Assembly (NCBI RefSeq): GCF_000725625.1
Contig: NZ_JOHS01000014.1
Location: 124,001 to 188,000, forward strand
Direction of reading: 5' to 3'
Source: Streptomyces sp. NRRL F-6676
Lineage (GTDB): Bacteria > Actinomycetota > Actinomycetes > Streptomycetales > Streptomycetaceae
DNA: 64,000 bases
The notes under the pieces are model-generated. The model did not search any database. It saw only the letters and a program-made list of their open reading frames with translations, and was not told the origin of the DNA. How positions within the stretch are numbered: the stretch's first letter is position 1; each line of letters begins with the position of its first letter. Positions 27,088-34,999 of this stretch are shown here, piece by piece. Position numbers and translations under genes: made by a program.

Positions 27088-27252
27088 ATGGGTTCGACCA
27101 TCTGCCCGAGCCGTCGCAGCAGCGCCGACCTGGATTGGACGGTTCTGCACGCGACGAAGACCGCCCCTGTCCGGGCGGCGGGCGGGCCGGATCGTCGTCT
27201 ATCCTCCGATTCGAGTGGGACCGCTCTCGGTCCCGCACCGACACTCGAGGAG
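27088..27252 (+). other. sigR: N-terminal extension start of the sigma-R' isoform
   Basis: An ATG at 27088, with GAGGAAG upstream, opens the sigR frame exactly 55 codons before the GTG at 27253. In S. coelicolor the thiol-stress-induced transcript yields a larger, unstable sigma-R' with 55 extra N-terminal residues. The identical spacing here indicates the same arrangement. The extension ([19 protein letters not shown]...) is polar and not part of the sigma fold. Confidence 0.8.
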
Positions 27253-27960
27253 GTGGGTCCGGTCACCGGTACCGACGCAGGGACCGAAAACGGCCAGGCG
27301 GAGCAGCCCGAGGGCCGGGGCACGAGCACGGGTCCGGCCGGGGCGCCGGCCGCCGAGTCGACCGCGGAGCGCAGCGCGCGCTTCGAGCGGGACGCGCTCG
27401 AATTCCTCGACCAGATGTACTCGGCCGCGCTGCGCATGACGCGCAACCCGGCCGACGCCGAGGACCTGGTGCAGGAGACGTACGCGAAGGCGTACGCGTC
27501 CTTCCACCAGTTCCGCGAGGGCACCAACCTCAAGGCCTGGCTCTACCGGATCCTCACCAACACGTTCATCAACTCGTACCGCAAGAAGCAGCGCGAGCCC
27601 CAGCGCAGCGCGGCCGAGGAGATCGAGGACTGGCAGCTCGCCCGCGCCGAGTCGCACATGTCGACGGGTCTGCGCTCCGCGGAGTCGCAGGCGCTCGACC
27701 ACCTGCCCGACTCGGACGTGAAGTCGGCGCTACAGGCGATCCCCGAGGAGTTCCGCATCGCCGTCTATCTCGCCGATGTAGAGGGCTTTGCCTACAAGGA
27801 GATCGCGGACATCATGGGGACACCCATCGGTACGGTGATGTCCCGGCTGCACCGGGGCCGCCGTCAACTGCGCGGCATGCTCGAGGACTACGCCCGTGAG
27901 CGCGGACTGGTCCCGGCCGGCGCCGGAGAGTCGAACGAAGCGAAAGGCTCGGGCTCATGA
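27253..27960 (+). CDS. sigR: ECF sigma factor SigR (thiol-oxidative stress)
   Basis: A 235-residue ECF sigma factor. A polar N-terminus of about 50 residues precedes region 2 ([57 protein letters not shown]) and region 4 ([47 protein letters not shown]). It matches S. coelicolor SigR almost throughout. SigR drives thioredoxin, mycothiol and protein-quality genes after diamide-type stress and is held by RsrA. GTG 27253 follows GAGGAG without a gap, an unusually tight ribosome site. The stop overlaps rsrA (ATGA). Upstream lies the sigma-R promoter. Confidence 0.97.
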
Positions 27961-28259
27961 GCTGCGGAGAGCCGCACGAGACGGATTGCAGCGAGATCCT
28001 CGACCATCTCTACGAGTTCCTCGACCGTGAGATGCCCGATTCGGACTGCACCAAGTTCGAGCACCACTTCGAGGAGTGCTCGCCGTGCCTGGAGAAGTAC
28101 GGCCTGGAGCAGGCCGTGAAGAAGCTGGTCAAGCGCTGCTGCGGCCATGACGACGTGCCGACCGATCTGCGGTCCAAGGTCATGGGGCGGATCGACCTGA
28201 TCCGCTCCGGCCAGACCGTGCCGGAGCACGACGTGGCGACGGGCCCCCAGGAGAGCTGA
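27957..28259 (+). CDS. rsrA: zinc-containing anti-sigma factor RsrA
   Basis: A 100-residue ZAS-family anti-sigma factor. Zinc and redox residues are Cys11, His37, Cys41 and Cys44 ([11 protein letters not shown]), with further cysteines at 3, 31, 61 and 62. Reduced RsrA binds SigR; oxidation forms a disulfide, zinc leaves and SigR is released. The ATG overlaps the sigR stop by 4 nt, giving coupled synthesis. Length and residues match the S. coelicolor protein. Confidence 0.97.
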
Positions 28260-28280
28260 GTCCCGGCCCGCGGAACGCGT

Positions 28281-28322
28281 GAGGGGCGGCCCCGTGCCGT
28301 AGTACGGGGTCCCGCGCCCCTC
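28281..28322 (+). terminator. terminator of sigR-rsrA
   Basis: A two-part hairpin: outer arms GAGGGGCG/CGCCCCTC (28281-28288 and 28315-28322) and inner arms CCCCGT/ACGGGG (28290-28295 and 28304-28309), 21 nt after the rsrA stop. The rest of the spacer up to 28.6 kb holds a palindrome ATGGGT-A-ACCCAT (28458-28470) and no gene that I can support. Confidence 0.7.
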
Positions 28323-28621
28323 GCCCTGCTTCCGCCCCTCCCCGTACGACCCACGCACCGCCCCTCGCGCCGCCGCGCGCCCGGCGCGCACGCTCTCGCG
28401 CCGCTCCCCCCGCTCGCGCGGCACTCCCCTCCATCACGGGCCTTACCGTGCCCGTCGATGGGTAACCCATGGGTAATGAGCGCCCGTCCGGCGGTACGTG
28501 GTTGGATGCGAGCAGGGCCATGTGCGGGGCCGTACGGGACCGCGCAGGACGGCGGCACCGTGGCCACGCGGACGTCAGGGAAGCGACAGGCGGGAAGCGC
28601 AAGGACTGGCAGGCGGGAATC

Positions 28622-29602
28622 GTGAGGATCTTCGGCAAGGGACGGCACCGGCCCTCCGCCTCCTGGCGGCAGGCCACCGACCGCGCGTTCACGCTGATCG
28701 GGGACGGTCGTTACGAGGACGCGGGCGCGCTGCTGACCCGCGCCGCGGACCTGGAACCCTGGCTGTCGGAGTCGTGGTTCAACCTGGCCCTGCTGCACAA
28801 GTTCCGGCACGACTGGGAGCAGGCGAGAGCGGCCGGGCTGCGGGCCGTGGCGCTGCTGGACCGCGAGGCGGGCGCTCCCGACTGGTGGAACGTGGGCATC
28901 GCGGCCACCGCTCTCCAGGACTGGCCGCTGGCCCGCCGCGCCTGGCAGGCCTACGGGCTGCACGTACCCGGCGGTGCGAGCGTCGCCGGTGAGCCGGCCG
29001 GGATGGATCTGGGCAGCGCGGCCGTACGGCTGTCGCCCGAGGGCGAGGCCGAGGTGGTGTGGGGGCGTCGGCTCGACCCCGCGCGGATGGAGGTGCTCTC
29101 CATCCCGCTGCCGTCCTCCGGGCGCCGCTGGGGCGAGGTCGTGCTGCACGACGGGGTGCCCCACGGGGAGCGGACGACCGCCGCCGGGCACGCCTTTCCC
29201 GTCTTCGACGAGATCGAGCTGTGGGCGCCCTCGCCGGTGCCGACGTGGGTGGTGCTCCTGGAGGCGGACACCGAGGCGGACCGCGACGCCCTGGAGCGGC
29301 TCGCGGCCGACGCCGGGTACGCGGCCGAGGACTGGTCGTCGTCGGTGCGGCTGCTGTGCCGGCTGTGCTCGGAGTCCCGGATGCCCTCCGACGAGGGCGA
29401 CGGCGAGCACCTCGATCCGCACGACCACAGCGAGCCCGGCCATCCCGGGCCGCTCGGCCACCGTACGGACGGCCAGCTCTGGGTGCCCGAACGCGAGTGC
29501 GGACTCGCGGCGCCCGCCGCGCTGGTGCGCGGACTGCTCGACGGCTGGGTCGCGGACTCCCCGGACTCGCGCGGCTGGCGGGATCTCGAAGAGGTCTGCT
29601 GA
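28622..29602 (+). CDS. TPR-containing hypothetical protein
   Basis: A 326-residue protein. Residues 5-110 contain tetratricopeptide-like helices (SWRQATDRAFTLIGDGRYEDAGALLTRAADLEPWLSESWFNLALLHKF, WWNVGIAATALQDWPLARRAWQAYG). The rest is an uncharacterised mixed domain (EAEVVWGRRLDPARMEVLSIPLP, ELWAPSPVPTWVVLLEAD) with a cysteine motif LLCRLCSES and a His-rich stretch (HLDPHDHSEPGHPG) that could hold a metal. GTG 28622 (MRIFGKGRHRPSASW) is preferred; the frame stays open to an ATG at 28469, but that N-terminus is non-conserved in character. Function unknown. Confidence 0.75.
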   Translation: MRIFGKGRHRPSASWRQATDRAFTLIGDGRYEDAGALLTRAADLEPWLSESWFNLALLHKFRHDWEQARAAGLRAVALLDREAGAPDWWNVGIAATALQDWPLARRAWQAYGLHVPGGASVAGEPAGMDLGSAAVRLSPEGEAEVVWGRRLDPARMEVLSIPLPSSGRRWGEVVLHDGVPHGERTTAAGHAFPVFDEIELWAPSPVPTWVVLLEADTEADRDALERLAADAGYAAEDWSSSVRLLCRLCSESRMPSDEGDGEHLDPHDHSEPGHPGPLGHRTDGQLWVPERECGLAAPAALVRGLLDGWVADSPDSRGWRDLEEVC

Positions 29603-29667
29603 ACGCGCTCCCCGAGCGGCCCGCCGGCGCCGTCCGGCGAGCGGCAGCGGTCCGTCGAGCGCTCCCG

Positions 29668-29711
29668 GCAGGCCGGGCGGCCGCTCCCCGCAGGCCGGGC
29701 GGCCGCTCCCC
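29668..29711. repeat. 22-bp perfect tandem repeat upstream of def
   Basis: GCAGGCCGGGCGGCCGCTCC plus CC occurs twice in direct succession, 96 nt before the deformylase start. TAGGCT at 29713-29718 could be a -10 box immediately after it. Confidence 0.85.
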
Positions 29712-29806
29712 GTAGGCTATGCGGGACAACTCGGCGGTTCCCCCGCGGTTCCTCCGAGTGGACACAGTCCCCGAGAAGACACAGTGCAGGAAGGCGTACG
29801 TCGGCC

Positions 29807-30457
29807 ATGGCCCAGCAGGACACCGATCAGCAGCAGGCGGGCGTGCTCCCCGTCGACGACGAGGGGTACGTCATCGACACGGAGGACTGTGAGGAGCGTG
29901 AGGCCGCCTACCGCGAGCGCGGCACCTCCCGGCCGATCACCGTCGTCGGCAACCCGGTGCTGCACAAGGAGTGCAGGGACGTCACGGAGTTCGACGACGA
30001 GCTGGCGAAGCTGGTCGACGACATGTTCGCCAGCCAGCGCACCGCCGAGGGCGTGGGCCTGGCCGCCAACCAGGTCGGCGTCGACCTGAAGGTGTTCGTG
30101 TACGACTGCCCGGACGACGAGGGCGTGCGGCACGTGGGCGTGGTCTGCAACCCCAAGCTCGTCGAACTCCCCGCGGAGCGGCGCCGGCTGGACGACAACA
30201 ACGAGGGCTGCCTCTCCGTGCCGACCGCCTATGTCTCGCTGGCCCGCCCCGACTACGCCGAGGTGACCGGGCAGGACGAGAAGGGCAATCCGATCCGGGT
30301 GCGCGGTACGGGCTACTTCGCGCGCTGCCTCCAGCACGAGACGGACCACCTGTACGGCTATCTGTACATCGACCGGCTGTCCAAGCGCGACCGCAAGGAC
30401 GCGCTGCGGCAGATGGCCGAGAACGAGCCGCGCTACCCGATCGTGGCGAACGACTGA
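29807..30457 (+). CDS. def: peptide deformylase
   Basis: A 216-residue metalloenzyme that removes the N-formyl group from nascent proteins. All three motifs are present: GVGLAANQ (83-90), EGCLS with metal ligand Cys135, and QHETDH with His177, Glu178 and His181. A 40-residue acidic N-terminal extension ([31 protein letters not shown]) precedes the core, as in other Streptomyces deformylases. The ATG at 29807 is clear. It is a single-gene unit followed by a strong terminator. Confidence 0.96.
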   Translation: MAQQDTDQQQAGVLPVDDEGYVIDTEDCEEREAAYRERGTSRPITVVGNPVLHKECRDVTEFDDELAKLVDDMFASQRTAEGVGLAANQVGVDLKVFVYDCPDDEGVRHVGVVCNPKLVELPAERRRLDDNNEGCLSVPTAYVSLARPDYAEVTGQDEKGNPIRVRGTGYFARCLQHETDHLYGYLYIDRLSKRDRKDALRQMAENEPRYPIVAND

Positions 30458-30784
30458 CCCGTACACGACCGAAGCGGACCGAATACGACCGATTGTGATC
30501 GGAATCAGCTCGAACGAAGGCCAAAAGAAACCGTAATTGGCTGAATGCCGCAGAGCTCATGGGGAGTTCATGCGGAGTCCCTGACGCCCGGCCGGGAGAT
30601 CCCTCCCCGGCCGGGCGTTGTTCGTCTGTCTGTTCACATGCCACTCGTGAAATGAACGCGGCAAATCCATTCCCAAAATGGTCAGTTGTGTAGCTGAATG
30701 GAAAGCGCGGGGATACGCAAGGGCGCGCGCCCGGGCACGGGGGGAGCGGTGCGACGCCATCCGGCTGCTGAGAGGGGTTTGTTC
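30458..30784. other. def-eizA intergenic region
   Basis: These 327 bp include a stretch of lower GC (30480-30560, with repeated CGACCGA and GATTGTGATCGG). The def terminator lies at 30584-30618. An A/T-richer segment before eizA (TTCCCAAAATGG, TTGTGTAGCTGAATGG) probably carries the eizA promoter, but I cannot place convincing -35/-10 boxes. Confidence 0.5.
30584..30618 (+). terminator. terminator of def
   Basis: A 13-bp perfect stem (ACGCCCGGCCGGG / CCCGGCCGGGCGT) with a 9-nt loop, followed by a T-rich stretch (TGTTCGTCTGTCTGTTC). Confidence 0.8.
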
Positions 30785-31870
30785 GTGCCAGCTTTCCCAC
30801 ACAGCACTTCACTCACCACCACCGCGGTCACGGTTCCACCGGCGCTCGCGCTGCCGGTGATCGAGGCCGCGTTTCCCCGGCAACTGCACCCGTATTGGCC
30901 CCGGCTCCAGGAGAACACCCGTTCCTGGTTGCGGGAAAGGCGGCTCATGCCGGCGGAGAAGGTGCGCGAATATGCCGATGGTCTGTGCTACACGGATCTG
31001 ATGGCCGGCTACTACCTCGGCGCCCCCGACGACGTCCTCCAGGCGATAGGGGACTACAGCGCCTGGTTCTTCGTCTGGGACGACCGCCACGACCGCGACG
31101 TGGTCCACCGCAGGCCCGCCGCCTGGCGCCGGCTGCGGATCCGGCTGCACACGGCACTGGACTCACCCACGTCCCATCTGCACCACGAGGACCCGCTGGT
31201 CGCGGCGTTCGCGGACAGCGTGCTCCGGCTGTACGCGTTCTGCGGGCGGAACTGGAACGCCCGCTTCGCCCGGCACTTCCACGCCGTGATCGAGGCCTAC
31301 GACCGGGAGTTCCGCAACCGCCTCCGGGGCCGGGTCCCCACGGTCGAGGAATACCTCGAACTGCGCCGGCTCACCTTCGCCCACTGGATCTGGACCGACC
31401 TCCTGGAGCCGAGCGCGGGCCGGGAATTACCGGACGCCGTACGGAAACACCCCGCATACCGGCGGGCGGCACTGCTCAGTCAGGAATTCGCCGCCTGGTA
31501 CAACGATCTGTGTTCCCTCCCGAAGGAAATCGCCGGGAACGAGGTGCACAATCTCGGCATCAGCCTCGTACGGCACCGGAAAATGACACTCCCCGAAGCC
31601 GTCGGAGAACTCCGGCGGCGGATCACGGACTGCATCGACGAATTTCTGGTCGCCGAACGGGAGGCGCTGCACTTCGCCGACACGCTCGACGACGGCACCG
31701 TCCCCGGAAAAGAACTCAGCATCGCCGTGAAGTCCTGCGTCACCAATATGCGGAACTGGTTCAGCACCGTCTACTGGTTCCACCACGAATCCGGCCGGTA
31801 CCGCGTCGACAGCTGGGAGGACCGCGCCACACCCCCGTACGTCACGAACGAAGCGGAAGGTGAGAAATGA
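30785..31870 (+). CDS. eizA: epi-isozizaene synthase (class I sesquiterpene cyclase)
   Basis: A 361-residue terpene synthase, the same length as S. coelicolor EizA and very similar to it as I know it. The Asp-rich motif is DDRHD at 99-103 (the variant DDxxD of this enzyme). The NSE triad is Asn240, Ser244 and Glu248 in NDLCSLPKE. It cyclises farnesyl diphosphate to epi-isozizaene, the first step of albaflavenone synthesis. The GTG at 30785 is chosen for GAGAGGGG about 8 nt upstream and for the length match; longer frame upstream is not homologous. The stop overlaps the P450 start (ATGA). Confidence 0.96.
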   Translation: MPAFPHSTSLTTTAVTVPPALALPVIEAAFPRQLHPYWPRLQENTRSWLRERRLMPAEKVREYADGLCYTDLMAGYYLGAPDDVLQAIGDYSAWFFVWDDRHDRDVVHRRPAAWRRLRIRLHTALDSPTSHLHHEDPLVAAFADSVLRLYAFCGRNWNARFARHFHAVIEAYDREFRNRLRGRVPTVEEYLELRRLTFAHWIWTDLLEPSAGRELPDAVRKHPAYRRAALLSQEFAAWYNDLCSLPKEIAGNEVHNLGISLVRHRKMTLPEAVGELRRRITDCIDEFLVAEREALHFADTLDDGTVPGKELSIAVKSCVTNMRNWFSTVYWFHHESGRYRVDSWEDRATPPYVTNEAEGEK

Positions 31871-33249
31871 CCCTCGAATCGAGCATCCAGCCGGCCACAC
31901 CCGAGCCCCGCACCGCCGCCCCGCTGCCCGACCCGCCGCTCGCGGGCGGCGCCGTCCCGCTCCTCGGCCACGGCTGGAAACTGGTCCGCGACCCCCTCGG
32001 TTTCCTCTCCCGGCTGCGCGCCGACGGCGACGTCGTACGGCTCAAACTCGGCCCGAAGACCGTGTACGCCGTCACCACCCCCGCGCTCACCGGCGCCGTC
32101 GCCCTCAGTCACGACTACAAGATCGGCGGCCCGCTCTGGGAGTCCCTGGAGGGCCTGCTCGGCAAGGAGGGCGTCGCCACCGCCAACGGGCCGACCCACC
32201 GGCGCCAGCGGCGCACCATCCAGCCCGCCTTCCGGCTCGACGTGATCCCCGAGTACGGGCCGATCATGGAGGAGGAGGCGCACGCCCTCACGACGCGCTG
32301 GCGCCCCGGCGAGACCGTCGACTGCACCTCCGAGTCCTTCCGCATCGCCGTGCGCATCGCCGCCCGCTGTCTGCTGCGCGGCGAGTACATGGACGAGCGC
32401 GCCGAACGGCTGTGCGTCGCCTTGGCCACCGTCTTCCGCGGCATGTACCGGCGCATGGTGATACCCGCCGGACCGCTGTACCGGCTGCCCCTCCCGGCCA
32501 ACCGCGCATTCGACCGGGCACTGGCCGATCTGCACCTCCTGGTCGACGAGATCGTCGCCGAACGCCGGGCATCCGGTCAAAAGCCGGACGATTTGCTGAC
32601 CGCATTGCTGGCGGCGAAGGACGGGAATGGCGAGCCCATCGGGGAACAGGAGATCCACGACCAGGTCGTCGCGATACTCACCCCCGGCAGCGAAACCGTG
32701 GCCTCCACGATCATGTGGCTGCTCCAGGTTCTCGCGGCCCACCCGGAACAGGCCGAAAAGGTCTGCGCGGAAGTCGAATCCGTCACCGGCGGCAGGCCCG
32801 TCGCATTCGCGGACGTACGCAGCCTCACGCACACGAACAATGTCGTCGTCGAGGCGATGCGGCTGCGCCCCGCCGTATGGATTCTCACCCGCCGGGCGGT
32901 GACCGACACCGAACTCGGTGGCTGTCGCATTCCGGCAGGGGCCGACATCGTCTACAGCCCGTACGCGATCCAGCGCGATCCGAAGTCCTACGACCGGAAC
33001 CTGGAGTTCGACCCCGACCGGTGGCTTCCGGAACGCGCCGGAAGCGTTCCCAAGCACGCCATGAGCCCATTCAGCACGGGCAACCGCAAATGCCCCAGCG
33101 ACCACTTCTCCATGGCACAACTGACGCTGATCACGGCCACGGTGGCGCGCACCTGGCACCTGGAGCAGGTGGCCGGGTCGAACGACGCGACCCGGGTGGG
33201 CATCACCCTGCGCCCGCACCGGCTGCTGCTGAGGCCCGTGAGGAGGTGA
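31867..33249 (+). CDS. cyp170A1: cytochrome P450 CYP170A1-type, albaflavenone synthase
   Basis: A 460-residue P450. The haem-thiolate motif is [13 protein letters not shown] with Cys409. The K-helix ExxR is in EAMRLRP and the PERF-like segment is DPDRWLPE. In the I-helix, [12 protein letters not shown] replaces the usual AGxxT with PGSET. In S. coelicolor this enzyme oxidises epi-isozizaene at C4 to albaflavenols and albaflavenone, and a second, terpene-synthase site has been reported. No membrane anchor is obvious. It overlaps eizA by 4 nt, so the pair is one operon. Redox partners are not encoded nearby. Confidence 0.95.
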   Translation: MTLESSIQPATPEPRTAAPLPDPPLAGGAVPLLGHGWKLVRDPLGFLSRLRADGDVVRLKLGPKTVYAVTTPALTGAVALSHDYKIGGPLWESLEGLLGKEGVATANGPTHRRQRRTIQPAFRLDVIPEYGPIMEEEAHALTTRWRPGETVDCTSESFRIAVRIAARCLLRGEYMDERAERLCVALATVFRGMYRRMVIPAGPLYRLPLPANRAFDRALADLHLLVDEIVAERRASGQKPDDLLTALLAAKDGNGEPIGEQEIHDQVVAILTPGSETVASTIMWLLQVLAAHPEQAEKVCAEVESVTGGRPVAFADVRSLTHTNNVVVEAMRLRPAVWILTRRAVTDTELGGCRIPAGADIVYSPYAIQRDPKSYDRNLEFDPDRWLPERAGSVPKHAMSPFSTGNRKCPSDHFSMAQLTLITATVARTWHLEQVAGSNDATRVGITLRPHRLLLRPVRR

Positions 33250-33280
33250 GCCCGGGGCGCGTACGGAGGTGAGGCGCCCG

Positions 33281-33326
33281 GCGGGGGCGTGCGGGACGGG
33301 TCAACACCCGGCGCGCACGCCCCCGC
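33281..33326. terminator. bidirectional terminator, cyp170A1 / GlxA-type regulator
   Basis: A 13-bp stem GCGGGGGCGTGCG / CGCACGCCCCCGC with a nested inner hairpin CGGGT-CAAC-ACCCG, between convergent stops at 33249 and 33332. Confidence 0.8.
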
Positions 33327-33331
33327 CCGCT

Positions 33332-34351
33332 TCAGGCCGCCGTCCCCGGGTCCTCGGCCCCGGCCACCGGTTCCAGCCCTGGTCCCGGGCCCGGCCCCGG
33401 ACCCCGGAACGTCCGCCGGTACGCCTGCGGGGTCGTCCCCAGCGCGCGTACGAACTGGTGCCGCAGCGCGGCCGCGTTGCCGAACCCGGTGCGGCCCGCG
33501 ATCGCGTCCGTCGTCTCGTCCGTGCCCTCCAGCAGCCGCTGCGCCAGCAGCACCCGCTGGCGCAGGATCCAGCGGTACGGCGTCGTGCCCGTCTCCTGCT
33601 GGAAGCGACGGGCGAAGGTGCGCGGCGACATGTGGGCGCGGGCGGCGAGCTGTTCGACGGTGACCTCCTCGTCCAGATGCCGCTCCATCCACACCAGCAC
33701 CTCGCCCACGGTGTCGCACGGGGTGCGGGGCAGCGGGCGCTCGATGAACTGGGCCTGCCCGCCGTCCCGGTGCGGCGGCACCACCATCCGCCGGGCGATC
33801 CGGTTCGCCACCTCCGGACCCTGCTCCTTGCGCACCAGATGCAGACAGGCGTCGATCCCGGCCGCCGTGCCGGCCGAGGTGATCACCGGGTCCTCGTCCA
33901 CGTACAGCACGTCCGGCTCGACCCGCGCCCGCGGATACCGCCGGGCGAGCGTGTCCGCGTGCCGCCAGTGCGCCGAACAGCGCCGCCCGTCGAGCAGCCC
34001 GGCCGCGCCCAGCACGAAGACGCCGGAGCAGACGCTGAGCACCCGGGCGCCCCGTTCGGTGGCGTCGCGCAGCGCCCGGAGCAGCTCGGGCGGATAGGCA
34101 CGGGTCTCGAAGCCGTTCCCGGCGGGCACGGCGATCAGATCGGCCTCCGCCAGCCGCTCCAGGCCGTACGGCGTCGAGAACGTCAGCCCCGGTACATGGG
34201 TGCCGAGCCGCGGGCCCTCGGCGGAGACCACCGCGAAGTCGTACACGGGCAGCCCCTCGTCGCTCCGGTCGATGCCGAAGACCTCGCAGACGACGGCCAG
34301 TTCGAAGGGGTGGACGCCGTCCAGCATGACGGCGGCGACGTTGCGCAGCAT
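33332..34351 (-). CDS. GlxA-type AraC-family regulator, candidate nrdS
   Basis: A 339-residue regulator. The N-terminal DJ-1/PfpI-like domain (VAAVMLDGVHPFELAVVCEVFGID, SVCSGVFVLGAAGLLDGRRCSAHW) is followed by two AraC helix-turn-helices (VEQLAARAHMSPRTFARRFQQETGTTPYRWI, TDAIAGRTGFGNAAALRHQFVRALGTTPQAYRRTF). The nucleophile-elbow Cys is present. Its position between cyp170A1 and an nrdB remnant on the same strand is where S. coelicolor carries nrdS, the AraC-like gene at the end of nrdABS; I infer it is that gene, now without its operon. Start ATG 34351; a pro-rich tail (GPGPGPGPGLEP) ends it. Confidence 0.85.
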   Translation of the reverse strand: MLRNVAAVMLDGVHPFELAVVCEVFGIDRSDEGLPVYDFAVVSAEGPRLGTHVPGLTFSTPYGLERLAEADLIAVPAGNGFETRAYPPELLRALRDATERGARVLSVCSGVFVLGAAGLLDGRRCSAHWRHADTLARRYPRARVEPDVLYVDEDPVITSAGTAAGIDACLHLVRKEQGPEVANRIARRMVVPPHRDGGQAQFIERPLPRTPCDTVGEVLVWMERHLDEEVTVEQLAARAHMSPRTFARRFQQETGTTPYRWILRQRVLLAQRLLEGTDETTDAIAGRTGFGNAAALRHQFVRALGTTPQAYRRTFRGPGPGPGPGLEPVAGAEDPGTAA

Positions 34352-34445
34352 GCGGACCAGTGTGCCCCGGCGATGGCAGGAAATCGAGGGTGTGCGGCAG
34401 TCCTGCCACTGACGCGGAGGAGGCCGCGGCGCGAAGGTGGAGGAC

Positions 34446-34694
34446 ATGGACACGACGCACGCACAAGCACTCATCGGAATGGTGGCCGTCCTCGGCCTCC
34501 TGGCCCTCGTCACCCTGCCCGCCCTGATCGGCGTCGTCCACGACTGGCGTGTGGACCGGCAGCTCAGGGCGGCGCGGGAACGGCAGGAGGCCGAGCGGGA
34601 GAACGGTCAGAAGTCCTCGTCGAAGCCGACCGAGCCCTCCACCGCGACCTGGTACGCCGACGCCCGCCGCTCGAAGAAGTTGGTCAACTCCTGA
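34446..34694 (+). CDS. small membrane protein with a C-terminus running into the nrdB scar
   Basis: An 82-residue ORF. One membrane helix (ALIGMVAVLGLLALVTLPALIGVVHDW) precedes a charged helix (RQLRAARERQEAERENG). The last 28 residues (from about QKSSSKPTEP) lie on DNA that, on the other strand, clearly encodes the C-terminus of ribonucleotide reductase NrdB. This part is therefore probably antisense sequence picked up by loss of the original stop. ATG 34446 has AAGG about 8 nt and GGAGG 2 nt upstream. No function is recognised. The first 54 residues look like a real gene; the tail probably is not original. Confidence 0.55.
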   Translation: MDTTHAQALIGMVAVLGLLALVTLPALIGVVHDWRVDRQLRAARERQEAERENGQKSSSKPTEPSTATWYADARRSKKLVNS

Positions 34695-34795
34695 ACGCCC
34701 TGGAGCTCCATATGTGCATGGTCTCGTCCCGGAACACCCAGTTGGTGCCGGTGGCCAGGCCGTGCAGTTCGGCCTCGTCGGCGTGGGCGGAGCGG
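34607..34795 (-). pseudogene. nrdB: remnant of ribonucleotide reductase small subunit nrdB
   Basis: The reverse strand reads ELHGLATGTNWVFRDETMH (from about 34792 down to 34714). After a junction and frame change near 34712 it reads MELQGVQELTNFFERRASAY and QVAVEGSVGFDEDF to a stop at 34607. Both pieces are diagnostic of class Ia NrdB: the GTNWVFRDETMH helix with iron-ligand residues and the extreme C-terminus that docks to NrdA. In intact NrdB they are separated by roughly 95 residues, so an internal deletion has joined them, and the first about 190 residues and all of nrdA are absent. It cannot make an active subunit. The DNA from 34796 to 34917 has no recognisable coding. Confidence 0.85.
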
Positions 34796-34917
34796 CCGCG
34801 CAGGGCCGCGGCGGCGACCCGGCCGGGGCGGCGTCGGGGAGGTCGGCGGCCAGCGCGGTGAGGGTCCGCAGCAGGGCGGCGCCGGGGCCCACGAAGGCCG
34901 GAAGGCGGCCCACGCAC

Positions 34918-34956
34918 GAAGGCCGCGACCGCTCCCGAGGAGCGGCCGCGGCCTTC
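34918..34956 (-). terminator. terminator of the symporter-DUF3311 operon
   Basis: An 18-bp stem with one mismatch (GAAGGCCGCGACCGCTCC / GGAGCGGCCGCGGCCTTC) and a 3-nt loop, 44 nt after the symporter stop. Confidence 0.75.
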
Positions 34957-34999
34957 CGCGCACGTATCGCGTATCGCCTCTCGCGTATCGCGACGGGGC

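Noticed and set aside
34796..34917. A reading GPGAALLRTLTALAADLPDAAP as a second gene remnant next to the nrdB scar
   Set aside because: It resembles a regulator C-terminus only vaguely and has no start, stop or extended similarity that I can support.
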